Shown here: positions 1 through 10,299 of the stretch, one piece after another
Layout of the letters: the number at the start of each line of letters is the position of its first letter
How positions within the stretch are numbered: the first letter of the stretch is position 1
Origin: Cliona cf. orientalis
Lineage: Eukaryota; Porifera; Demospongiae; Clionaida; Clionaidae
Length of the DNA: 64,000 nt
NCBI GenBank assembly: GCA_963930775.1
Contig: OZ005697.1
Span: 6,036,292-6,100,291 of the forward strand
Direction of reading: 5' to 3'
Notes under the pieces: model-generated
Seen by the model: the letters and a program-made list of their open reading frames with translations, nothing else
Databases searched by the model: none
What the model was told of the DNA's origin: nothing
Made by a program: the position numbers and the translations under genes

Positions 1-295
1 CTTTTCTTTTGTCTTAGCCTTTTACAAAGAAAATTTCAGATGATGTGCTGCCAGCCAAGTAGTCAAAATTCCATGGTCAACTGTTTGGAGAGTAAAATAC
101 CACTGAGGGCCCGGGATTCCAGGCTAGTTATCAGAGTATCTAAGCTTACCAGGACCAGAAATAGCAGGTGTAGACTCTAGCTTCACTGCATAAAGCCCAA
201 CAGGAGGAGGGATCCACTACTACCTGAGGCATCACAACCCATAGGTTAAACTCCACGGGTTCAAACCGTGCCAAGTTTTGTCTCAATAAACTCAC

Positions 296-455
296 TTTTG
301 GCGCGTGCACATCCAATTGCTTCATGTATCACTTCTAGATTCACATCCATGATCACCAAAAGCCTTCCTTTTCTGAAGTAAAAGCCTTCTAGCCCGAGCT
401 GGAGTCCATTAGCAGCCATGGCAGCAGCAGCCAACACAAGCGCACCCAGCTGCAT
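296..455 (-). CDS. Possible first coding exon of an unidentified gene
   Basis: An ATG at 455 opens 53 codons that run to a good donor (AAAA|gtgagt) at 296/295. The start is hydrophobic and alanine-rich (MQLGALVLAAAAMAANGLQL), which could be a signal peptide or chance. I do not recognise the protein. No downstream exon lies in the window because the gene would run off the left edge. It may be a chance open frame. Confidence 0.2.
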
Positions 456-529
456 GTTTCTGAATTTCTGTCACATGTATATCACGTGCATGCGTACCGC
501 CGTTTTGGCCCCGCCCACTAGATTAGTGC

Positions 530-1340
530 AAGATACTAGGATTTAGTGTCTAGCTCTAATAATAGTATACTTGCACTACACTTTAGTATGCATGCACTGG
601 AGTCTGTAGTGGGAGTGGTACTTGATTATAGTTTGTGATATCATGTACTCTAGCTCTTAGTGCAGTGGAACTACATTTCTGTGCAAGTTAACTCTTAATA
701 CTAGTACATAGCACAGCATACACTTCTAAATTTTAGTACCTAGAATGCTTTAGTAAACATGTACTGCAATTTAGCACACATACACTACTGTCTAGTAGGA
801 ACAGTACTTACTTTAAGTATGCTGTAACTAGTGAAGTCAAACATTCAGTATACACGTACTATACATAAGTATACATGTACTATAATCTAGTAAGAAAGAT
901 GCTTAAATTTAAAGCATATGGAAGTGAACACTAAAGCATAGTGCCTGCAATCTAAGAATAAGTAGGTACAGAATAGTATTAATTTAAGATACTAAATATT
1001 AGTGTGAAGCTCTAATTTAGAGGCTTATAAGCTACTATTTAGATGTTAGATTTCTACTAGTTTTTAGAAGAATATCCTACTTTTAGACTCTAGCTACTAA
1101 TTTTAATATTATACACTTCTAATAAGCATGTACACGTCTAAAGAATAGTCCAAGTCGCTTTAATTTAGATTTGTACAGTCTTAAAAAAAGTACACTTGTC
1201 CTTAAAAAAGTATGCATGTCTTAATACTAGTGTGGTATAATCTATGTCCAGGTCGTATTGCACTTGAGTTAAGTGCATGCTACTAATTTCTAGAAGATAC
1301 TTGTCTGTTTTTAGTGCGATTAGCATGTTTTTAGTGCTGC
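530..1340. repeat. Degenerate TTTAGTA/CATGTACT-rich tandem region
   Basis: About 800 bases consist of loosely repeated units of roughly 18-25 bases built on TTTAGTA, CTAGTA, CATGTACT and AGTATAC. Unit boundaries have drifted, so the period is irregular. It looks like an old, decayed simple satellite. Positions 1-260 and 1340-1900 hold nothing I can name. Confidence 0.4.
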
Positions 1341-1904
1341 ATTTTTTCCAGTGTAGTGTAATGTTACCACTGAAAATATGGAAGCTATAGCTATCACTAT
1401 CAATACTCTTGGGCATTTCTGTTTGTGTAATATCGAAGTGAAAACCACTAAGATGTACATCATCTACAGAAAACATCACCGATTTGGGTGTTGAATTTGA
1501 CATCATAAATATAGTCTGATGTTTTGCAAATTCATGGCTCTTGGATCCGTTCCAACTAACTAGTATTAAATCACCAAATGAATTTTTAATGCAATAATAT
1601 TATTATAGGCTTGCATGATGATCCTATTAGGGATTGTTAGTAATCATTCCCTCACTATTGTCATTGACAGTGTCTTAATCCATCCCTCAGTTCCTTAATA
1701 ATATTATATTAACATTAACAATACAATGACACTCATATAATAATATCCCAATGCATTATATAGAAGTCGATAGACAATGTAAGCTTCCATGTATGGAATG
1801 ATCTAACCAATAATATTGAATATACTCAGCTGCGTCAAGCACAAAATTTATTATAGAACCACAAGCATGACAAGATTGCAACATAATAAGCATATACTTA
1901 TACC

Positions 1905-2218
1905 TCAAATGGCATTATCCACAGCTAGTTTGAGTTCAGTGGCTACTTGACCGAGTTCACTGTCATCAAGGAGCTCATAGAGACCCTCCCAGGTGGCAGG
2001 GTAGTGGCGGGGAGGGTGATCCAGCCAATAAGAAATGACAGCTCTACAGCTTTCTTCATCATCCCTTCTCCTTGCCCACACCTCAAGCTGCTGTCTAGGA
2101 ACCACCAAATCGCCTATGGTTCTCCATTTGTGGATGATAGACTTCCCCAACCGGAACTTCTTGGTTTCTCCTTGATTCTTCCATCTTATGACTGCTAGGT
2201 TAGCAGCAGTAGGTCTTG
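1905..2218 (-). CDS. Terminal exon encoding a death domain
   Basis: This is exon 4 of the GTPase gene. It holds about 103 codons and shows the death-fold pattern: an early IGDLVVPRQQL helix, WARRRDDEESC, SYWLDHPPRHYPATWEGLYELL, and a final ELGQVATEL helix. The conserved Trp of the fold is in PATWEGL. The acceptor at 2219 (aacaacag) is in phase with the exon ending at 2421. Death domains pair with other death domains in signalling platforms. If the link to the upstream GTPase exon is wrong, this is still a real death-domain exon. Confidence 0.72.
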
Positions 2219-5200
2219 CTGTTGTTTAGGGGAGTCAATACTCAGGTTATCACTGCAGCACGATAAAAAAGGTTGCCAACTCACATGTATCCGACAAATC
2301 CTGAGGAACTTCAGATGATGATATTGAAGCATATTCCACAATGTGTGGTAAATGTGAAGCTGCATCCATAAAATATAGCATAAACAGTATAATATGACCA
2401 AACTGTCTGCGTTAACTCACAAGAAGCTGGGGAAGACTGTGAAGTGTTTGCAGCAGCGACTGTTTGATCAAGAAGTACTGGTCCTTCATGGCACACTACA
2501 TTCAAAACATAATGCTCGGTACCTGCTCACTTCGTGAATATGAATATCCATGTATGTTGAGGCTTTATCTCTTCCTCAGGTCAATTTAGTTTTTCAATGC
2601 TGCATGCTGTAAACTAAAACCCTGGGAATGGGCAAGGGTATGAGGTTGCCTTTATCCCACAAAACAAAATAGCTTTTCAACAATTAGATACTCCTCACTT
2701 CTCCTCCCTCTTATATACTCTTGCACAAATGGTTATTGCAATTGTCATTATGACATTTAATGATCATGCCTTTCAACCCAAGCAGGCTACCAGCTATTTA
2801 TAACATGGCATGGATCGATGTGATAAGCTCCAAAATTAGTCTCGAACCCAGACCCCTCCTTTTCCGCAGCGCTGGATGTATTGCATCACCAGCACGCGGA
2901 AGGAAGGGTCTGGCAACTCTTGCACGGTTTTCGTGTTCTCTAGAGGAATTTGCATAGAGCCAATGGGGTGCGAGATGTCATGTGACTTTCGAATTATGGA
3001 CCGCAGGAACGCGCGATCGCGGTTGATATGGCATGCACTGATACGACAATACTGTGAGTGAAAAGTTATGGCAAGTTTATTGACACAGTAGACTACTAGA
3101 GAACACGGCGAATGAGATGGGCTACACAGCACTCCGTGATAAGCCCGAGAAAGAGGCTGTTTTACTAGGAAAAGACGTCTTTGTGTCTGTGTTCAGCGAT
3201 GATCCTGACTCGATGAGGTGCTATGTTAGTCGTCTACGCTTGCTAGAGTCTTCAGGTAGTGAGCAACAACGTAGCAAGCACCATTTCATGGCTGTGAAGT
3301 CTATATATGAGTTATGCGAATTTAATATCGCCAAAGAACAAAATTTTAAATTATAATGAAATTCCGATCATGTGACTATAGCTTTTATTGCATACCAAAC
3401 GCACACGAAAACCATGCAAGAGTTGCCAGACCCTTCCTTCCGCGTGCTGGTGATGCAATACATCCAGCGCTGCGGAAAAGGAGGGGTCTGGGTTCGAGAC
3501 TACTCCAAAATAAGTATAGTCTGAATTAACGGAAGTATGGTTAATGTATTATACCGTACTCGCTCTAATTATCCGAACGGCCAAAAATAATTATTAATAC
3601 CGCCGTTCGGTGTTAAATAGAAAGTAAATAAATTCGGGCAGTGGTTTGTTCGAGTGTAAATAGAACGGATCAGGTGCAAATGGAGAAAGCACTATTATAG
3701 CGACGAAGAAACAGTAGTCGATGTCCAACTATAGGTTTATCATTGTCAGCTCTAGAGTTCTCAGTATCGCTGTGCTCTCGAGCGATCGCAAAATGATCGC
3801 CGTCTGTGTCTGTGTTTACCTTTCCGCTCTTATATACTGTCCAAGATGTGGTAGCCACACTCTTCAATGAACGTGGAAGAGTTGTCTCGAGCTCCTGCCA
3901 TGCCGTACCGCGTGGCCGTTCGGTTGATTTAGAGCGGGTGAGAAAACTTGAAATTCAATATGTTCGACGAATTAGGAAGGAAATAAATTACTTAAACTTG
4001 CCGTTCGGGCTATTAGAATGTTCGAATAATTAGAGCGAGTACGGTACCATTGGTTGTTTGTTCAACTCACTTGGATCAGTGGAAGAAGCAGTATTTACTG
4101 CACTGGAGTGGGCAGGAAGCAATTCTGATGCAGCTATATATACAATAGCATACAATGAATGAACTATTATCATAGCTATTATTATTATTACCAGAGTTAT
4201 GACCCAATGTGGGTGAGACTGACTGCTGTGAAGTAGCCTGCTGACTTGTACTTCGAGGTCGTCTAAGTCCCCAAATATGGTAATTACTTGGTAAATTGCA
4301 ACGTTTTTCTGTCTTATTGCAGAGCAATGCTGTAGGTTGACTACCACTGTAGAGCAGTTCCGCTGGGTGACCTTGGTTGGCACAATCAGTAATTGTGCAA
4401 GGGAAAGTTAAATGATGCTGAGTTTCAATGTAACTGAAGTCAGTCAAAATTTGCTTGATTCCTGACTCAATGGCACGAATCACCTCAGTACAAGTGTTTT
4501 CCACTGGCCAGTTAGTACGCTCGGTAAATTGAGGGTCAGGAATACAGGTTACTATAAAGTGAGTTGGCACAATACTTAGTATAACAGTATCATAGGGACC
4601 AACATTAAATGATACTTCGTTGCGATATATTCCATTTGTTTTGAGTGACCATGGCGTTGTCGACTCCATTTCATTCACCATCAAATATTTGATTAGAGCT
4701 CCAGCTAGACCTTTAGGGCAGTAGCCAGTTCCAAATGCTACAAGAATATGCGGTATTGATGTGTGAAGCTGAACAGCATTCTTCTCGGCAATATGTGCAA
4801 GAGCACATGGAACAAAGTACTTCTTTTTGTTCCCTTCATAGAATGGGGCTACAATTCGCAGATGCTCCATTAAATCACCAAACTGAGTTGCTGTAAGGAT
4901 CAAACCTGAAGGCTTTCTGGAGCTAATCTTCTCAAATTTGCTCACTGAGAAAATCCCTTTCTCCCTGAATGATTTCATTTGTTGTGTACCAGCTTTTTCA
5001 AAGGTGAAAGTGTCAACAATCAAATCAGTCACTTTATCAAACAGGAACTGTGGCTTGATTACCACTACATCCTTTACAGAATCATGTGGAAAGTAACGAA
5101 TAAGCCCCATTTTTGAATGGATGAAATGTAAAGCTTCATTCAGCTCCTCTCGGGTAGTTATTCCACATCTTTTTGCAACTTCAAAGCAATGATCATAGCT

Positions 5201-6276
5201 TACAACATCGCCTTCTAGTTTCCTAAGAGAAAGGCTGTAGATAAGCCAGTGTACAGGTGAAGTCATTTCAAACTGGTCTCTCTCTATAACACGTTCAAAT
5301 GCTAAACGGATGCTCTGAAAATCTGATTCACTCTGTGAAAAATTGTCAACTGCAAATAGAAGATGATTAGGAGATGCAAATTCGACTAAATCTTCATAGT
5401 GCGATGTTGACTCAATGACTTCTCGAAGCTGCTTGTCTACCTTGGCAATATGGCTATCAGCACTTGCACTATCAAGCTTATCTTTGTGAGTGCCAATGAA
5501 GAATACCTTTGGTTTTAGGGGAATGTCGTGCTCTTGCAAACCTTTGTACACAAATGTACCCATGGAAGCAATAGTAGCCAGTGTATGGAGTATTGCCTCT
5601 ATCGTAGTGAAAGCAGATACATAAGGCTTTGCACTTGTTTTATTAGGGTGGTCGTACTCGATTTGGTAGCGATGATTGAAATCTCGATCCAGTCGGAAGA
5701 CATAGAAGAAAATGGAAGGACCAGATACCAATAGTGGCAATACCTCTTGAAATTCAATCTGACCCCCAGTGTTAGTTAAGTAGAGTGACCAAGACTTTTG
5801 CAAATGTTGCAGAAGAGTGGTAAAACCAATATCTTTGTCTTGCACCACTTTTTCAAAAATTTTCATAGGATTCTCTGCTTTCTTTCTGACAACTTTCTTC
5901 TTAATCATGTTGATTATTCTTGAACCTGTTCCCTGAGGTGTAGCTGGTGATCGATGTTCATGTTCTCCAACAGAAATGAACTGTGAGTTGCTGCTGAGTT
6001 GCATTAACTTAATAGCTTCATCATCACCTTCCATTGCTGACCATGTAGATGCTTCAATATTTGTTGCCACAGTACTAGATTTTTCTACTTTTACTTGAAC
6101 TACATCCTCAGCTACTCCAGTGCTAGGTGATGTAACTGAAGGCATTCTACCAAGAAGACGCTCCATGATAGAATTCTTGCCTGAACGAGCAAGACCGGTA
6201 AAAACTCCATGAACTATGGTGTGATGCAGGTGTCCCTTCTTCTCCATGGCCCATTTTACTGCAGCCAAATGCTTAT
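1905..6276 (-). CDS. P-loop GTPase/COR-like protein with C-terminal death domain
   Basis: Four minus-strand exons join with consistent phase: 6276-4192, 4097-4071, 2495-2421 and 2218-1905 (stop TGA). Counting from the ATG at 6247 gives about 823 residues, but the acceptor at 6277 suggests an earlier exon I could not find. Near the N-terminus a P-loop GLARSGKNS carries Asn where Ser/Thr normally binds Mg. A G3-like NTGGQ follows, then IGTHKD as the G4-like base motif, then a long COR-like region. The last exon encodes a death domain. Such GTPase/COR-like-Death proteins are known in invertebrate innate-immunity or apoptosis families; the exact role here is inference. The large exon is certain as coding; the 27-nt exon 2 is the weakest link. 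Confidence 0.78.
2837..3502. mobile_element. MULE-like non-autonomous element with 9-bp target duplication
   Basis: Terminal inverted repeats of about 105 bp start TAGTCTCGAACCCAGACC and end in the reverse complement. The same 9 bases, CTCCAAAAT, flank both sides (2828-2836 and 3503-3511). Long repeats plus 9-bp duplications are typical of Mutator-like elements. It lies in intron 3 of the GTPase/death gene. A 79-codon open frame inside (3117-3356, plus) has no recognisable domain. Confidence 0.85.
3552..4046. mobile_element. TACCGTA-type inverted-repeat element (495 bp)
   Basis: The ends TACCGTACTCGCTCTAATTA (3552) and its reverse complement (ending 4046) match over about 30 bp. The inner sequence has one open frame on each strand with no recognisable domain. 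It sits in the intron just downstream of the 27-nt exon. Confidence 0.75.
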
Positions 6277-6730
6277 CTGCATTTATAAGCAAAAAACAGA
6301 GAACAGAGTTAATTTTTAATGGTATATCTAATTGCTGTATAGAAGTATATCTACATGTCATGCACTCTGCTTGACACTGTACCATGGTATACCATATGTA
6401 CAAATCGATCGTATACCGTATGGCCTGAAATTTTCGAGGGAGCCAGCTTTTGCGGTTGACTGGCGATCCATGAAATTAAATCCGTGAAATAAAAAGCCTA
6501 AACACACGTTCTTGTGACGTCGATACACAGCATGCCATTGTGCATGCTGCTGCTGGATTGATCTAACAGCTGGCTTACTTCACACTAATTTTTTGCTATT
6601 AGGCTTCTTCTGCACTTTTTCGGCTAATTCTAACAAGATTTGAGCCATGGCACACGTATAGTAAGAGGCGGAGCCTAACAGATATTATGAGTGGAGCAAC
6701 TCTGGAACGTCCATCCCTATAGGTGGGGCT
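6277..6730. other. Non-coding flank with one MITE end
   Basis: Around 6409-6445 is a single TACCGTATGGC...GAAATTTTCGAGGGAG end, like the complete element at 39179-39389, but I see no matching second end. Any upstream exon of the GTPase gene should be in this direction; none is evident. Confidence 0.4.
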
Positions 6731-6734
6731 TTGA

Positions 6735-7040
6735 TGTGTACCAGTGGAGGAGTTGACCTTCAGGACCTGAGTGGGCTTAGAGGCCCAGGAGTTAGATGGT
6801 GGAGATCCAGCTGGACACCACAGACAGTCATAGGTGCAGTGGAGGTGGAGACCACGGGAACTGGTAGAATCAGGTGGACGGCAGGACTGGTAGAGACAGC
6901 AGTGGAGACCACGGAGACTGGCAGGTGGCCAGATAGAGACCACAGGTGGAAGCCACTGAAGGGGAACCACAAGAAGTGGATCGCCTGAGCACGGGACTGG
7001 TGGTGAGTACTCTGGTTGCAGAGGTGGAGACCTTAATGGA
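6735..7040. repeat. Degenerate GTGGAGACCAC-type repeat tract
   Basis: Imperfect copies of GTGGAGACCAC, ACTGGTAGA and GGTGGA recur over about 300 bp. Open frames on both strands follow from the low complexity. It may be the decayed inside of the LTR element whose end lies at 7906-8048, but no pol motif is visible. Confidence 0.35.
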
Positions 7041-7252
7041 GAGTCTAAGATCCCTAGAAAGTGGGATGGCAAGATAATTGAAGGTCTCGAGTCGCATGGC
7101 GAGCAAATTGAGTGCAAGAGTGTGGTACCAGCTAAGGGTGGGGTTCACCCTGAAATGGCCAAGGGAGTCACAAATTAAAGGAGGATCAAGTCAAGTCAAA
7201 GAGCGAGCCGAAGCGAGCTCCACACAAGTGATGTCAATCGAGATTTTCCGTT

Positions 7253-7254
<2 letters not shown>

Positions 7255-7283
<29 letters not shown>
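7255..7283. repeat. (TA)n microsatellite
   Basis: Uninterrupted TA dinucleotides, about 14 units. Confidence 0.95.
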
Positions 7284-7285
<2 letters not shown>

Positions 7286-7905
7286 GCCGTCCGTCATTTC
7301 GTATATACCTGTCTTCCATTTCAACGATCTGCAATATTTCTTCCGTTACACGCATACGGCGAGCCAAGCGCGAGAGTGGAGCGAACACTTCAACGTAGAG
7401 CTAGAGAAAGAGGGCAAGCTCTGTGACATTGAGCGGCTAAAAAGGAAGAAAGACTGAGAAAACGCAGAAATAGATATCAGAAATTTCAAAAGGAGAGCTG
7501 CAGAGACTCAGACTGAGAGGGGCAAGGCTACAGAGAATAATATGTCATTCTAAGCAGGCAGAGCGAAACATTTTGAGTGCAGAGGGTCCATGTGAGACTT
7601 CAAATTCAAGGCCCTAAAAGATCAAGAACAAGTGACTGTTGCTAGCAAAATGATTATCGCTGAACTATGAGTAGCTAGAGACACGTTCTATCCATAGTTT
7701 CCACTCCCTCGAGTCAATCGTAATTCCGATCTGCATACCAAATCTATTGTACTTGTGTGGGGTTCGCGGAGGCTTGCCCCACTGATGTTAAAACATCGTC
7801 TCTAGTATAATATATTATTCCCTAAGGGTGAGTATGCAATCAACTGAAATCACCAGGAACAATTATTTGAGCGAAGAACCTGCCCTGAATTTAAGGGTGG
7901 GGATA

Positions 7906-8048
7906 TGTAACGAACAGGAAACATTGCGTAACTGATTATTTCCTGTATTGCATCAATAATGTGTGTATGTGTGTATTGTTCAGTTCTCCCTAGTACTTCC
8001 CCTTGTTTAATTGCTGCAAGAGAGTGCAGGCAGGGAGCAGCCGTTACA
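7906..8048 (+). mobile_element. Probable LTR remnant (TGTAACG...CGTTACA)
   Basis: A 143-bp segment starts TGTAACG and ends CGTTACA, the TG...CA inverted ends of an LTR. Just upstream is a purine tract AAGGGTGGGGA like a polypurine tract, which would make this a 3' LTR. No second LTR or intact pol frame is seen, so the element is decayed or truncated. Confidence 0.42.
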
Positions 8049-8159
8049 GGTGGGGGCCTGTCCGGGGTCCTGTGATCTCTCACGGACGTGAGTGAGCCTG
8101 CTAACCAGTGTGAATTGGGGATCAGGACTTAGTGTGGCATTATATACATGCAGGTGTGA

Positions 8160-9060
8160 TCGATAGGCATGGCCCTATACTCAATTTGATTTTTACCCCG
8201 CGCGCATGCGCAAGGGGTAAAGCAATCGGTTTGTCTGTCTGTCGTTGTCGGCACGAAAATCGCCAGATCTCGCGTTCTAGGCATTTATGTGTGCTGTAAG
8301 CACAACCAATCTGTACATGTCGGTGAAAAACTAGTTTTTACGCGCTTCGAATTGCTCAAAAAGGCTTACTAGTGCTACAAATCGTGCATTTTCTGTTCAG
8401 CATACCTGTGGTTTATAGACCACACCCATCTTTTAGCATATTAATGGTATGCTGATGCGACTGCGCATGCTCAAGCTGCGTGTTGGAAAGGGTCGTCAAG
8501 TCATGAAACAGCTATATCTCAGAGTGTTGCAATACTGGCTACAGAGCGCGCGGGGTATGTGCTCTACAGAGCTCTAGTTTGTGTATGCATCAAGAATAAC
8601 TCACCAGTGCATTGCAAGTTACAAGTTTGTATAAGCAACTCTTAATTAGCAGTATTGTGCAATAGAGAATGCCAATAATGCCTGCAATTAGGCGTATGTC
8701 ATGCCTAATGCGCTAGCTATAGTAGCTACGGTAGTACCGCATTCTCCTCAACATGACCTCCAAATTTTTGATTGCCTCATTAACTAATAAGCCCCCTTCC
8801 TATACTGTACATGTTATTGTGCCAGGGCATATCAAAGGTAACTCCATGCCACAGTTAGCATGTACAGTACAGAGGAATCTTTTGTGCATGTGGTGGCTTT
8901 CAGAAAAGCTAGTTTGAAGTCACTCCAACTGTCGTGATAGCACTTCTTGCTTGGCAAGAATGCTTTTGGGAGTCCAGATGCTTTTGCTTTTCTCTGAAGA
9001 TGTAGACACATGGAACGAGTCCTTTTCCTTCCATCACCGATTGTCTACCTTTATAAGGAC
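8160..9060. other. Gene-free stretch with dispersed repeat fragments
   Basis: The part around 8535-8575 (GGGGTATGTGCTCTACAGAGC) recurs inverted near 16862-16895. The part 8895-9050 matches the inside of the element at 46033-46565 (shared GATGCTTTT, TCCTTTTCC and similar blocks). No exon found. Confidence 0.5.
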
Positions 9061-9067
9061 ACTTTTG

Positions 9068-9258
9068 TTTGCGGGCACTAAATTTAGCAAAATTAGCGAT
9101 TTGCCTAATTTTGGCTAAAAATTGGACCTGTGAATATTAAAATTTTCAAATAAACTAACAATAAAAAAAATATTAACAATTATTTTGAAAAAAATCGCTA
9201 AAATGAGTACCCGCTAAATGCACTATTTCTGAAATTAGCTAAAATTTGAACCCGCAAA
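9068..9258. mobile_element. Short inverted-repeat element (about 190 bp)
   Basis: The left end TTTGCGGGCACTAAATTTAG pairs with the right end CTAAAATTTGAACCCGCAAA. The inside is A+T-rich. Typical of a MITE; no target duplication is clear. Confidence 0.55.
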
Positions 9259-9670
9259 TAATCGTAGCCCTAAGGTATTATCATCTCACATAAAAGGTGC
9301 CGCAATTTGCTGCCAATTGGGGACTTACATTCAAGGTAAAATAAAATATGCAATAAGCCCTCTCCCCAATGTACATGGGCAATGTCTACTTCCTACCATT
9401 AGGTTCTTTGTGATGTTTTCAAGATTCGTATTGTGAGGTTTTATGCTCTGTTCAACAACATAATTAATTTTCCAACCAATTCTGCCTCCTATATAACCTA
9501 ACAAACCATCAAAAACTCCATAGCAGAGACCTGATAGTTCATAAAACCAACCCATCACTGGTAATAGCCTACTACTATATATATAATATTATGTTTCTGG
9601 CATTATGTGTGGGTGGGGGGCTGGGGTGGACCTCAGTCTTCGAATCTTCCTGGTGTCCACATCCTTATAA

Positions 9671-10255
9671 TTCCGAGCAAAGCGAGGTTCCCACTCGGGT
9701 CCTGGTGACACTTGCATGGTTTCCCAAATTTCGAAAATCTCGCTCTCAGCATCTAGAGCATCATAGGCCAGCCTTTGCAGTTTATCAACTGTTGATCAGA
9801 TTGCTAACCTGCTACCGAGTGTCACAAAGCCGTGCAATGCTTCATCTTGCCTAAGTGTATGTACCCCATTTGAAAAATTGTGCGCCTCCCTTAAAGCTCG
9901 CACTCCAGTGTCACAGTTGTGACCCCAACTTCATTACTACTCACAGATTGGCTGACAATCGGCCCACTCTTTGAACATGTCAAACTGACAATCTAGCTAA
10001 AAATTGGACTTAATGTGTGGGCGTAATGTTGCGTCCGTGGACTTTTTTGCACATATCCTGTAGTCCCTTTGCCAGCTCCTTCACAAACATAGGAGGTGTC
10101 TAAAGCCGGTACCTATCCAATACTAAACTTTCAAACTCCTAGTCTTAACTAGCGCCTCGCCAGAGACGGTCAAATAGATCTACAGAACGCAAGGATTTTA
10201 GCACCGTCTGGCTCGTATTGAGGTAACCTTGCCCCACCCTAGCTAGAGCCTCGAG
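9671..10255. repeat. Copy 1 of a 0.6-kb dispersed direct repeat
   Basis: From TTCCGAG through the CCCCACCCTAGCTAGAGCC end this matches 18491-19095 in the same orientation with scattered substitutions (roughly 90% by eye). No open frame is conserved between the copies, so it looks like a non-coding interspersed repeat. Confidence 0.8.
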
Positions 10256-10288
10256 CCTCGTGCCTTGGCACGTGCCAAGCACGAGGCT
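10254..10288. repeat. Near-perfect hairpin
   Basis: AGCCTCGTGCCTTGGCAC is followed directly by its reverse complement with one base missing, giving an 18-bp stem without a loop. It sits at the end of the 0.6-kb repeat copy. Confidence 0.75.
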
Positions 10289-10299
10289 AGCCCCACCCA

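Noticed and set aside
250..275. tRNA T-arm-like CACGGGTTCAAACCGTG
   Set aside because: No acceptor stem, D-arm or anticodon arm could be fitted around it.
3117..3356. 79-codon plus-strand open frame
   Set aside because: It lies wholly inside the MULE-like element, has no domain and no good splice context.
6599..7117. 172-codon minus-strand frame and overlapping frames on both strands
   Set aside because: Low-complexity GTGGAGACCAC-type sequence opens several frames at once; no family pattern.
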